Below are positions 15,951 through 23,496 of a DNA stretch of 34,861 nucleotides, in pieces. The translations under genes were made by a program, and so were the position numbers. Position 1 is the first letter of the stretch. Each line of letters opens with the position of its first letter. Below the pieces are notes generated by a model. It ran no database searches, was not told the origin of the DNA, and was given only the letters and a program-made list of their open reading frames with translations. This DNA comes from Dehalococcoidia bacterium (lineage in GTDB: Bacteria > Chloroflexota > Dehalococcoidia > SHYB01), in NCBI GenBank assembly GCA_009693015.1, contig SHYB01000022.1, positions 1 to 34,861 of the forward strand. Direction: 5' to 3'.

Positions 15951-16868
15951 ATGGAACGCCGCATACCTACGCAGGAAGAAGTCATCCAGTGGATACACCA
16001 CGACAACAACTGGGGCCGCTGGGGCAAGGATGACGAGCGCGGCACAACCAACCTCATCACCCCCGCAAAGCGCGCCGCCGCCGCCAGGCTCGTGCGCAGC
16101 GGCCGTAGCGTTTCCCTCGCGCGTCACCTCGCTGTCGACCCCGCCCCCGGCAACCCCCGTCCCGCCGACCACGGCATGCATTTCATGAACCTCCCTGGCG
16201 GCTACGTCAACGCCGTCGCCGATTACATCGGCGTAGACTTCCACGGCGCCGCCACCACGCATCTGGACGCGCTATGCCACTACTGGGGACGGATCGGCGT
16301 GTGGAACAACCGCAAGCCGGAGGACATCCTCAACCTTCGCGGCTCAACGTTTGCCGCCGTAGACGTCTGGGGTGATGGCATCGTCACCCGCGGCGTCCTG
16401 CTCGATATTCCCCGGCACCGCAAGGCCCCCTACGTGGCAACGGACAAGCCGGTGCACGCCTGGGAGATGGAGGACGCCGCCAAGGCCCAGGGCGTAACCA
16501 TCGAGCCGGGCGACGCGCTCGTGGTGTACAGCGGCCGCGAGGCGTGGCAGCGCGACCATCCCAACGATAATTGGGGCGCCGCGCAAGAAGCGCCGGGGCT
16601 GCACGCCTCCTGCCTCGCCGCGCTCAAACAGTGGGACGTGGGTATGCTCGTGTGGGACTGCATGGACGTCCGTCCCAGCGGATACGCCTACGGCGGCGTG
16701 CACTGCGGGATCTTCGCCTACGGCCTCGCACTCCTGGACAACGCCCTGCTTGAGCCGCTGGCCCAGGCCTGCGCCGCCGAGCGCCGCTACGAGTTCATGC
16801 TCACCGTCGCCCCGCTTAAGGTACACGGCGGCACCGGGTCGCCCGTCAACCCCATCGCCCTCTTCTGA
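15951..16868 (+). CDS. Putative cyclase / kynurenine formamidase-like metal hydrolase (paralogue 2)
   Basis: A 305-residue protein, the same length as the protein from 12737 and clearly its paralogue through the whole length. Shared stretches include NWGRWGKDDERGTTNLITPA, TTHLDALCHYWG (metal ligands), TRGVLLDIPRHRKAPYV, IEPGDALVVYSGRE and HGGTGSPVNPIALF. The differences are concentrated around residues 50-70 and 195-215, which may affect substrate choice. Known members are metal-dependent amide or lactone hydrolases. ATG 15951 has AAGGAG five bases upstream. The luciferase-like oxidoreductase gene follows after 19 bases, suggesting that both act on the same intermediate. Confidence 0.87.
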   Translation: MERRIPTQEEVIQWIHHDNNWGRWGKDDERGTTNLITPAKRAAAARLVRSGRSVSLARHLAVDPAPGNPRPADHGMHFMNLPGGYVNAVADYIGVDFHGAATTHLDALCHYWGRIGVWNNRKPEDILNLRGSTFAAVDVWGDGIVTRGVLLDIPRHRKAPYVATDKPVHAWEMEDAAKAQGVTIEPGDALVVYSGREAWQRDHPNDNWGAAQEAPGLHASCLAALKQWDVGMLVWDCMDVRPSGYAYGGVHCGIFAYGLALLDNALLEPLAQACAAERRYEFMLTVAPLKVHGGTGSPVNPIALF

Positions 16869-16887
16869 TCTGGAAGGAGCTTCCCCC

Positions 16888-17919
16888 ATGCCCTCGCCCC
16901 CCATACGCTTCGGCATGAACAACCCCATCCGGCGCATCGCCGAGACGCCGGAGTGGTTCAAGCTCGCCGATGAATCCGGCCTCGACCTCATCGGCCTGGG
17001 CGATACGCCCATTCAAATGCACGATATCTTCGTGCAAATGGCCCTCGCCGCGCAGCACACCAAGCGCGCCATGCTTGGCCCCTGGGTCACGCTCCCCATC
17101 GTGCGGCACCCGCTCGTCGCCGCAGGCTCCATTGCCACCATCCAGGAGCTATCCGGCGGGCGCGCCTTCTTCGCTATCGGCCCCGGCGACGTCACCGCCT
17201 ACGAAATCGGCGAGCAGGGCGCCACGATGCGCGAGGTGGAGGAGTACGCCCTCGCCGTGAAGGGCATGTGCGCTGGAGAGACAGTGACGTGGCATGGAAA
17301 AACGTTAAAGCTCTCCTGGCCCAAGCTGCCCGCGCCCGTGCCCGTATGGCTGGCCGGAGATGGCCCCAAGAACCTGGAATTGGCGGGTCGCATCGCCGAT
17401 GGCGTCATCGCGGGCAACGCCGCCACCGTAGAGCTTGTGCAGTGGGCGCAGCAACACGTCCGCGCCGGGGCCGCGCAGGCGGGCCGCGATCCCTCCACCA
17501 TCGAGATGTGGTACATGTCCCGCGTCGTCCTTGCGCCCAGCGTCAAAGAAGGCATCGAGCTGTGCAGCTTCTACCTGGCCTCCTACGCCAACGTCCGCTT
17601 CCGCCACGCCATGCGCGACAAAGGCGTGCCCGTGAACGACGACATCGCCGAGCGCATCCGCGGCTTCCGCAGCGAATACCGAGGCGATCTCTCCCATCGC
17701 TACGAAATAGACCACAACGTACGCCTGCTCAAGAAATACGGGCTGATCGACTGGCTTGCCGCGCAGTTCCTCATCGCCGGCCCCCCGGACTACTGCGTGG
17801 ACCGCCTGAAGCAGCTCATCAAGGCGGGCGCCGCCAACTTCTACGTCCCCTTGCTCCTCCCCGACCCCATGCGCCGCACCCGCGATCTCGCCCAGCAGGT
17901 GTACAAGGCGTTTCGCTAG
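16888..17919 (+). CDS. Luciferase-like (LLM class) flavin/F420-dependent oxidoreductase 1
   Basis: A 343-residue TIM-barrel protein of the bacterial luciferase / F420 methylene-tetrahydromethanopterin reductase superfamily. Features: an N-terminal strand RFGMNNPIRRIAE, LDLIGLGDTP, the LGPWVTLPIVRHPLVAAGSI segment, GGRAFFAIGPGD, and PVWLAGDGPKNLELAGRIAD, which binds the cofactor phosphate in relatives. Members use reduced FMN or F420, for monooxygenation (including Baeyer-Villiger type) or hydride transfer; the sequence does not decide between them. ATG 16888 follows GGAAGGAG. A close paralogue is at 21905. The stop codon overlaps that of the convergent VOC gene: one CTAG at 17916-17919 serves both. 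Confidence 0.88.
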   Translation: MPSPPIRFGMNNPIRRIAETPEWFKLADESGLDLIGLGDTPIQMHDIFVQMALAAQHTKRAMLGPWVTLPIVRHPLVAAGSIATIQELSGGRAFFAIGPGDVTAYEIGEQGATMREVEEYALAVKGMCAGETVTWHGKTLKLSWPKLPAPVPVWLAGDGPKNLELAGRIADGVIAGNAATVELVQWAQQHVRAGAAQAGRDPSTIEMWYMSRVVLAPSVKEGIELCSFYLASYANVRFRHAMRDKGVPVNDDIAERIRGFRSEYRGDLSHRYEIDHNVRLLKKYGLIDWLAAQFLIAGPPDYCVDRLKQLIKAGAANFYVPLLLPDPMRRTRDLAQQVYKAFR

Positions 17920-18356
17920 ACCGGCGGCCGGTCCCGCTGCACCAGCTCAAACGTAATCCCGTCCGGGTCCATCCCGTATACCGAGTATTGCGCCCCCTTC
18001 ACCACCTCCACAGGCTCGCTCTTGAACCGCGCCCCTAGCTCGCGCAACCGCGCGCACTCCTCGTGAATGTCCCGCACGCGGAAGGCCAGGTGCGGCGTGC
18101 CCACGTCCTTGGTATGCAGCACCGCCCGGTGTTCGCTCAGCGGCTGCCGGTACTGGATGAACTCCACGTTGACCCCGTCCAACGCCACCCACGCCACCTC
18201 GATTTTCGCATCCTTGTAGCCCAGGATCGTCTCCAGCTTCGGCCCGTCAGACGAACTGCGCCGCGTGCGCCGGAACCCAAACGCCTTGCTGTAAAACTCC
18301 ACGGAGCGGTCAACATCGCTCACCGTCAGGCTGACGTGGTCCAGGCTCAACTCCAT
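17916..18356 (-). CDS. VOC (glyoxalase/dioxygenase fold) family protein
   Basis: A 146-residue protein with two beta-alpha-beta-beta-beta modules. The usual four metal ligands can be placed as His7 (LDHVSLTV), Glu65 (VNVEFIQY), His89 (GTPHLAFRV) and Glu137 (TFELVQ), the H/E/H/E set of glyoxalase I and methylmalonyl-CoA epimerase. Relatives isomerise or epimerise thioesters, or cleave rings with oxygen, so an epimerase or lyase role beside CoA-thioester genes is plausible but not shown. ATG 18356 has GAGGAG seven bases upstream. It is the only minus-strand gene between two plus-strand cassettes and is divergent from the second CoA-transferase. Confidence 0.86.
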   Translation of the reverse strand: MELSLDHVSLTVSDVDRSVEFYSKAFGFRRTRRSSSDGPKLETILGYKDAKIEVAWVALDGVNVEFIQYRQPLSEHRAVLHTKDVGTPHLAFRVRDIHEECARLRELGARFKSEPVEVVKGAQYSVYGMDPDGITFELVQRDRPPV

Positions 18357-18407
18357 GGCGTGACTCCTCATGCTGCGTGGCCGCACTGGCGCGCTGGCCC
18401 GAGTCTA

Positions 18408-18427
18408 GGCGCGGCGCGGCGCGGCGT
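18408..18427 (+). repeat. Short pentanucleotide tandem repeat
   Basis: Three copies of GGCGC followed by GGCGT, in the gap between the divergent VOC and CoA-transferase genes. It could be a site of slipped-strand length change, or merely a product of high GC. Confidence 0.5.
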
Positions 18428-18473
18428 CAATCGAGCCCCCCTTTGTCCGTCAGCATATCAATCGGCATTTCCG

Positions 18474-18503
18474 TTGACACATCTGATAACGGCATGCTAG
18501 GGT
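18474..18503 (+). promoter_or_regulatory. Candidate sigma-70-type promoter before the second CoA-transferase cassette
   Basis: A perfect -35 box TTGACA (18474-18479), an 18-base spacer and TAGGGT (18498-18503; only 3/6 to consensus). It lies 68 bases before ATG 18572 in the divergent gap. The local drop in GC around it also suggests a promoter. Weak -10, so activation by a regulator is possible. Confidence 0.45.
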
Positions 18504-18571
18504 TCACTCCGGCTTGGCGCCGGCCGCGTGAAGCAGCCCGCCCCAGCCTGCTATGGAGGCATCGCACACCT

Positions 18572-20986
18572 ATGGCCGACGCGCGCGCCGCTACCACCAG
18601 CGGAAATGGGCTTGCCGGGCTCCGGGTCCTGGAGTTCCCTGGCGCGCCCAGCGCCCTCTGCGGCAGGCTGCTTACTGACATGGGCGCGGACGTCGTGCTC
18701 GTGGAGCCGCCCGGCGGGTCGCCCCTGCGACGCACGCCCCCCCTGGCAGGCGCCGCGGGCGAAAGCATCTTCTTCTGGCGCTTCCACCACGGCAAGCGCT
18801 CCGTCACCCTTGACCTGCATAGCGCCGCGGGCCGCCGGCAGTTCGCCGCCCTCGCCAAAAACGCCGACGTCGTGCTCGACTCCTTTAGCCCTGCCCAGAT
18901 GGCGGCCCACGGTCTGGACGACGCCGCGCTGGAGAAAGCGAACCCCTCGCTCGTCCACGTCTCCGTCACCGGCTTCGGCCAAACCGGCCCCCACGCCGGC
19001 TACGCCGCCGCTGACATCGTCGCTTGGGCCACCGGCGGTCTGATGAGCGTCTGCGGCGACCCCGCCCGCGAGCCCCTCAACGCCCCCGCGATGCAATCGT
19101 TCCAGATCGCCTCCCTCTGGGCCACCGTCGGCGCCCTCGCCGCCCTCTACCGCCGCCGCCACACCGGCCACGGCGCGCGCGTGGACATCGCCGCGCAAGA
19201 AGCCATCCTCGATATGTCGGAGACGGTGCATACCTTCTGGCTCGCCGCCAAGCAGGTCATGAAGCGCGCCAAAGGCGAGACCCTCCTCGCCGTTCCCTTC
19301 CGCATGTGGGAATGCGCCGACGGCCACGCCTTCGTCGGCCTGTCCACCCAGGGGCAATGGAAGGCCCAGGTGGAGTGGATGCACGAGACCGGCGGCGTGC
19401 CGGAGTGGATGGACGACCCCAAGTTCCTGCAGCTCGCCGAACGCCAGAAGCGCCGTCCCGAAATCAACGCCGTCATCGAGGCCTGGTCCAAGCAGCGCAC
19501 CCGCAAGGAGATATGGGAACAAGGGCCGCCGCGCGGCCTGCCTTATGCCCCCGTGCAGCAGGTGCCCGACGTTTTGGACGACCCGCAACTCATCGAGCGA
19601 AAGTTCTTCGTCGCCATGCCCGCGCCTGCGGGCAGCGTCGCGCCGGCCATCAAGCGCCCCGGGCTGCCGTTCCGCTCCGCGGGCGGCCCTGCCTGGTCGA
19701 AATCGCTGCCTCCCGTGCCGCCGCCCGGCGCGCACGCCGGCGATGTCAAACGTGACTGGGCGACCCCTTCCCCCTGGCGTAGCGGGGCCGACTCGCAAGC
19801 CAAGGCGCGGGCGCTGCCTCTCCACGGCCTCCGCGTCGTGGAAATGTGCGCCCACGTCGCCGGGCCCACCATGTCCCGCATCCTCTGCGACCTCGGCGCC
19901 GAACTCGTCAAGCTCGAGCCGCGCGAAATCGGCGACCCTAGCCGCATGCTGCCGCCCATGGCCGGAGGCACGGTGGGCATCAATCGCTCCTGCACCTTCC
20001 AGGACATGAACCGAAACAAGCGCAGCATCACCGTCAACGTGAAGCATCCGGAAGGCGTGGCTCTCACCCTCAAACTGGCGCAGTGGGCTGACCTCTTCCT
20101 GGAAAACTTCACCGGCGGCACCATGGAGCGCCTCGGCCTGGGCTACCAAGCCATGCACGCGAAAAACCCCCGCCTTATCATGGGCAGCATCTCCGGCTAC
20201 GGCCAGGACGGGTACCGCACCTCGTGGCCCTCGTTCCAGCCCACCACCGCCGCTATGTCCGGGCTTGCCGGGCTCTTCGCCTATGACGAACGCAGCGTGA
20301 TGGGCTTCGCCAACTCCTACATGGACTTCGTCGCCGGCCTCTTCGGCGCCACCGGCGTGCTGGAAGCTCTCCTGCGCCGCGATATTTCCGGGGCGGGCGA
20401 CCATGTGGACATCTCCCAGCTTGAAGGCGGCGTCACCCTCGTGGGCCTTCCCATGGCCGCCTGGCAGGCCACCGGCGAGCGCCCGCGGCCCGAAGCCAAC
20501 CGCGCCGGCGGATTCGGCGCTGCGCTCCAGGGCTGCTACCCCTGTGCCGGGGACGACCGATGGATCGTCGTCAGCGCCTATGACCAGCACCAGGTGCGCG
20601 CGCTCGCCGGCATCACCGGCGCTCCCGCCGCTTCGACCCCCGCGCAGGTGGAGCAGGCGCTGCGCTCTTGGCTTGAGCGGCACGACCCCTGGGAGGCGTT
20701 CCACATCCTGCAACGCGCAGGCATCGCCGCCGGCGTCGTGGAGCACGGCGACGATCTTATCGAGCGGGATGCCCACCTGAAGGAGCGCGGGCTGTTCCGC
20801 ACGCTGCCGCACCCTGAGGTGGGCCACGTCACCGTCACCCTCGGGCCGATTGTGCTTGACGGTCAGCGCTTGCCCGCAAACCACGCCGCGCAATTACTGG
20901 GCGCGGATACCGAAAGCGTGGTGCGGGGAATGCTCAGCGTGAGTGAAGAGCAATATCTCCAGTACGTTGTAAAGGAAGTTGTGTAA
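18572..20986 (+). CDS. Fused two-domain family III (CaiB/BaiF) CoA-transferase, second cassette
   Basis: An 804-residue protein with two CaiB/BaiF units: domain 1 begins LAGLRVLEFPGAPSALCGRL, domain 2 begins LHGLRVVEMCAHVAGPTMSR at about residue 415. The N-domain position of the catalytic Asp, lined up from the AALYRRRHTGHG segment, is Phe177 in MQSFQIASLWATVG; there is no Asp nearby. The C-domain retains Asp585 in SYMDFVAGLFGATG. This is the same dead-N/live-C arrangement as in the protein from 10261, although the two are clearly different in sequence. ATG 18572 has GGAGG 12 bases upstream and homology starts just after it; longer versions of the frame reach 18377 but add non-family sequence. 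The crotonase gene follows after 16 bases. Substrate unknown. Confidence 0.88.
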   Translation: MADARAATTSGNGLAGLRVLEFPGAPSALCGRLLTDMGADVVLVEPPGGSPLRRTPPLAGAAGESIFFWRFHHGKRSVTLDLHSAAGRRQFAALAKNADVVLDSFSPAQMAAHGLDDAALEKANPSLVHVSVTGFGQTGPHAGYAAADIVAWATGGLMSVCGDPAREPLNAPAMQSFQIASLWATVGALAALYRRRHTGHGARVDIAAQEAILDMSETVHTFWLAAKQVMKRAKGETLLAVPFRMWECADGHAFVGLSTQGQWKAQVEWMHETGGVPEWMDDPKFLQLAERQKRRPEINAVIEAWSKQRTRKEIWEQGPPRGLPYAPVQQVPDVLDDPQLIERKFFVAMPAPAGSVAPAIKRPGLPFRSAGGPAWSKSLPPVPPPGAHAGDVKRDWATPSPWRSGADSQAKARALPLHGLRVVEMCAHVAGPTMSRILCDLGAELVKLEPREIGDPSRMLPPMAGGTVGINRSCTFQDMNRNKRSITVNVKHPEGVALTLKLAQWADLFLENFTGGTMERLGLGYQAMHAKNPRLIMGSISGYGQDGYRTSWPSFQPTTAAMSGLAGLFAYDERSVMGFANSYMDFVAGLFGATGVLEALLRRDISGAGDHVDISQLEGGVTLVGLPMAAWQATGERPRPEANRAGGFGAALQGCYPCAGDDRWIVVSAYDQHQVRALAGITGAPAASTPAQVEQALRSWLERHDPWEAFHILQRAGIAAGVVEHGDDLIERDAHLKERGLFRTLPHPEVGHVTVTLGPIVLDGQRLPANHAAQLLGADTESVVRGMLSVSEEQYLQYVVKEVV

Positions 20987-21002
20987 GAAAGGACGTATGC
21001 CA

Positions 21003-21869
21003 ATGACTTGGACCGCCTGGGAAAAGGGCAGCCCCCACGATTTTGCCCACATCATCTATGAAAAGAAGTGGATCAAGGAGAACGGCGCAGGAGTGGCGCG
21101 CATCACCATCAACAAGCCGCAGAAGCTCAACGCCTTCACCAACGAAGGCCTGCGCGAGATGATGCTTGCATTCGAAAACGCCAGCCACGACCGCATGATC
21201 GGCGTCGCCACGCTGCAAGGCATGGGCGATCGCGCTTTCTCCAGCGGCGGCGACGTGGAATGGGAGTCGGACGAGAACTACCGCCAGAACTTCTACTACA
21301 TGGTGCCGGTGCAGAAAATGCTGCGTCTGTGCCGCAAGCCCATCATCGCCGTGGTGCGCGGCTACGCCATCGGCGGCGGCAACCACCTCGCCTACTCCTG
21401 CGATTTCACCATCGCCGCGGACAACGCCATCTTCGGGCAGAACGGCCCGCGCATCGGCAGTCCCGCCGACGGCTACTACGTGGCCTACCTCACCCGCGTC
21501 ATCGGCGCCAAACGCGCCCGTGAAATGTGGATGCTCTGCCGCCGCTACACCGCGCAGCAGGCGCTGGACATGGGCCTGTGCAACGCCGTCGCCCCGCTGG
21601 ATAAGCTGGACGCCGAGGTGGACAAGTGGTGCGAAGAAATCCTGGCGATGAACCCCCAGTGCATCGAGATTCTCAAGGCCACGTTTGACGCCGAGCTTGC
21701 CCAGCTTGAAGGCGCTGCCGGCCCCCAGGGCACCTGGTCGTCGCTGATGTACCCCAACCACTTCGGCAGCCCTGACGTTGCCGAAGCGCAGAAGGCCTTC
21801 TTTGAGAAGCGCAAGCCGGACTTCTGGCAGTTCCGGCGCGCTGAGGTTGAAGCAGCCAAGAAGAAATAG
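21003..21869 (+). CDS. Enoyl-CoA hydratase/isomerase family, MenB/BadI-like
   Basis: A 288-residue crotonase-fold protein. The oxyanion-hole segments are DRAFSSGGDVEW and GYAIGGGNHLAYSCDF. The C-terminal half (GPRIGSPADGYYVAYLTRVI, REMWMLCRRYTAQQALDMGL, KRKPDFWQFRRAE) follows the pattern of MenB (dihydroxynaphthoyl-CoA synthase) and BadI (2-oxocyclohexanecarboxyl-CoA hydrolase), rather than ordinary beta-oxidation hydratases. The Asp and Tyr that those enzymes use are in PADGYY. No menaquinone genes are near, and a CoA-transferase and flavin enzyme flank it, so cleavage of a cyclic beta-keto acyl-CoA in the BadI manner is the better guess. I chose ATG 21003 for its spacing from AAAGGA; ATG 20997 or GTG 20979, which overlaps the previous gene, are alternatives. 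Confidence 0.87.
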   Translation: MTWTAWEKGSPHDFAHIIYEKKWIKENGAGVARITINKPQKLNAFTNEGLREMMLAFENASHDRMIGVATLQGMGDRAFSSGGDVEWESDENYRQNFYYMVPVQKMLRLCRKPIIAVVRGYAIGGGNHLAYSCDFTIAADNAIFGQNGPRIGSPADGYYVAYLTRVIGAKRAREMWMLCRRYTAQQALDMGLCNAVAPLDKLDAEVDKWCEEILAMNPQCIEILKATFDAELAQLEGAAGPQGTWSSLMYPNHFGSPDVAEAQKAFFEKRKPDFWQFRRAEVEAAKKK

Positions 21870-21904
21870 GCGGGCGCGGCTCAGCCGCGGGAAGGAGCGG
21901 AGCG

Positions 21905-22933
21905 ATGGCGAAACAGCAAGTGCTCTTCGGTGTCAGCCGTCTGGCCCGCGATCTCGACGAATACCTGGAGTGGGTGGACGTCTGCGACAAAGGTGGCATT
22001 GACCTGATCGGCTTCGGCGATTCGCAGACGCTGTGGGCGGACACCACTGCCATTCTCGCGGCCACGGCGCTCCGCACCAAGAAGGCGCGCTTGGGGCCCA
22101 TGGTCACCAACCCCATCACCCGCCATCCCACCGTCGCCGCCAACGCCATCGCCACCATTCAGAAGCTCTCCCACGGGCGCGCCTTCTTCGCAATCGGCCC
22201 CGGCGACTCGTCGGTGTACAACATCGGTGCGCAGCCGCTATCCAAGGAAGACTACCTGAGCTACGTCACCACCGTGCGCGAACTCACGCACGGGAAAGAG
22301 GTGGAGCACAAAGGAAATAAGTTAAAACTCAACTGGGAGCTGGGCGCGCCCGTCCCCCTGTGGCTCGCCGGCGATGGCCCCAAGAACCTCCAGCTCGCCG
22401 GCCGCATCGCCGATGGCGTCATCGTGGGCAACAGCGCCACGCCGGAGCTGGTGCACTTCGCCAACAACAACATCCGCATCGGCGCCGAGCAGGCGGGGCG
22501 CGACTTCAACAAGATCGACATCTGGCACATGATCCGCGTCCTCGTCGCCCCCACGGAGGCCGAAGGCATCGAGCGCCTCAAGTTCTACCTGGCCTCCTAC
22601 ACCAACGTCCGCTTCCGCAAGAGCATGAACGATAAGGGCATCTCCATTCCGCCCGATATGCAGCGCCGCATCCAGGGCATGCGCAGCGAATACCGCATGT
22701 CCGAGCATGTGAAGCACGACACCACCTACAACGCCGACCTCATTGATAAGTGGGGCTTGAAGGAGTTCATCGCGCGGCAGATGGCCATCACCGGCCCGCC
22801 CGAGCATTGCGTCAGGCTGATCCAGGGACTGGTGGAAGCAGGCGCCACCAAGTTCGTGCTGCCGCAGATCATGGGCAACCAAATCGAAAGCACGCGGGAC
22901 ATGATCAACAAAATTGTCCCCGCGTTCCGCTAG
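21905..22933 (+). CDS. Luciferase-like (LLM class) flavin/F420-dependent oxidoreductase 2
   Basis: A 342-residue paralogue of the protein from 16888, with the same landmarks: IDLIGFGDSQ, ARLGPMVTNPITRHPTVAAN, HGRAFFAIGPGDSSVYNIGA, PLWLAGDGPKNLQLAGRIAD, and the late ITGPPEHCVRLIQGLVEAGA. Length and domain limits agree. It should bind FMN or F420 and act on an organic substrate; close paralogy suggests a related but distinct compound. ATG 21905 has GGAAGGAG seven bases upstream. The isochorismatase gene starts 9 bases after the stop, with its ribosome binding site TAGGAGG overlapping this stop codon, so the two are translationally linked. Confidence 0.88.
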   Translation: MAKQQVLFGVSRLARDLDEYLEWVDVCDKGGIDLIGFGDSQTLWADTTAILAATALRTKKARLGPMVTNPITRHPTVAANAIATIQKLSHGRAFFAIGPGDSSVYNIGAQPLSKEDYLSYVTTVRELTHGKEVEHKGNKLKLNWELGAPVPLWLAGDGPKNLQLAGRIADGVIVGNSATPELVHFANNNIRIGAEQAGRDFNKIDIWHMIRVLVAPTEAEGIERLKFYLASYTNVRFRKSMNDKGISIPPDMQRRIQGMRSEYRMSEHVKHDTTYNADLIDKWGLKEFIARQMAITGPPEHCVRLIQGLVEAGATKFVLPQIMGNQIESTRDMINKIVPAFR

Positions 22934-22942
22934 GAGGCTCCT

Positions 22943-23470
22943 ATGACAACGCAAGCAGTGAGCATAGACAAGGCCCGCGCCGCGGTGGTCATCATGGACT
23001 ACCAGAACGTCATCGTGAAAAACTACGCCGGCGACCCTCCCGCGGTGCTTGCGGCAGCAAACACCGTCCTCGCCGCCGCGCGCAAAGCGGCGATCCCCGT
23101 CATCTACATCGTCGCCCGCAGCGGCGCCTTCGCCGCCGGCGGCCCCGACGCCGAGATTCACCCTGCCGTCGCCCCCAAACCTGGCGAACGCGTCATCCCC
23201 AAGACCAAGACCGGGTCGTTCTCCACCACCAACCTTGACGTCGCGCTGCGAGAGTCAGGCTGCGATACCCTCGTGCTTCTCGGCGTCTCCACCAGCGGCT
23301 GCGTCCTCTCCACCGTCCGCCACGGCTTCGACCTTGGCTACAAGATATTCGTCGTCGCCGACGCTTGCTCAGACAAAGACCCGGAAGTCCACCGCGTCCT
23401 CACGGAAAAAGTCTACCCGCGCCAAACCACCGTGGTCACCGCCGCGGCCTTCGCCCAATTGCTCCGCTAG
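22943..23470 (+). CDS. Isochorismatase-family cysteine hydrolase
   Basis: A 175-residue Rossmann-like hydrolase. The catalytic triad of cysteine members is visible: Asp19 in VVIMDYQNVIV, a Lys in VIPKTKTGSFSTTNLD (Lys87 or Lys89), and Cys120 in GVSTSGCVLSTVRHGFD. Members of this subgroup hydrolyse N-carbamoyl compounds, amides or similar bonds; true isochorismatases lack the Cys. In this cassette it could release ammonia/CO2 or open an amide produced upstream. Complete, with no signal peptide. The CapA-like gene follows after 26 bases. Confidence 0.88.
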   Translation: MTTQAVSIDKARAAVVIMDYQNVIVKNYAGDPPAVLAAANTVLAAARKAAIPVIYIVARSGAFAAGGPDAEIHPAVAPKPGERVIPKTKTGSFSTTNLDVALRESGCDTLVLLGVSTSGCVLSTVRHGFDLGYKIFVVADACSDKDPEVHRVLTEKVYPRQTTVVTAAAFAQLLR

Positions 23471-23496
23471 CAAAACAGCCGCACAAAGGAGAAAAC

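Noticed and set aside
18551-20893. A very long minus-strand open frame (780 codons) antisense to the second fused CoA-transferase
   Set aside because: Its translation is Gly/Ala/His/Arg-rich with no family motif, as expected opposite a high-GC gene. The plus strand has clear CaiB/BaiF motifs.
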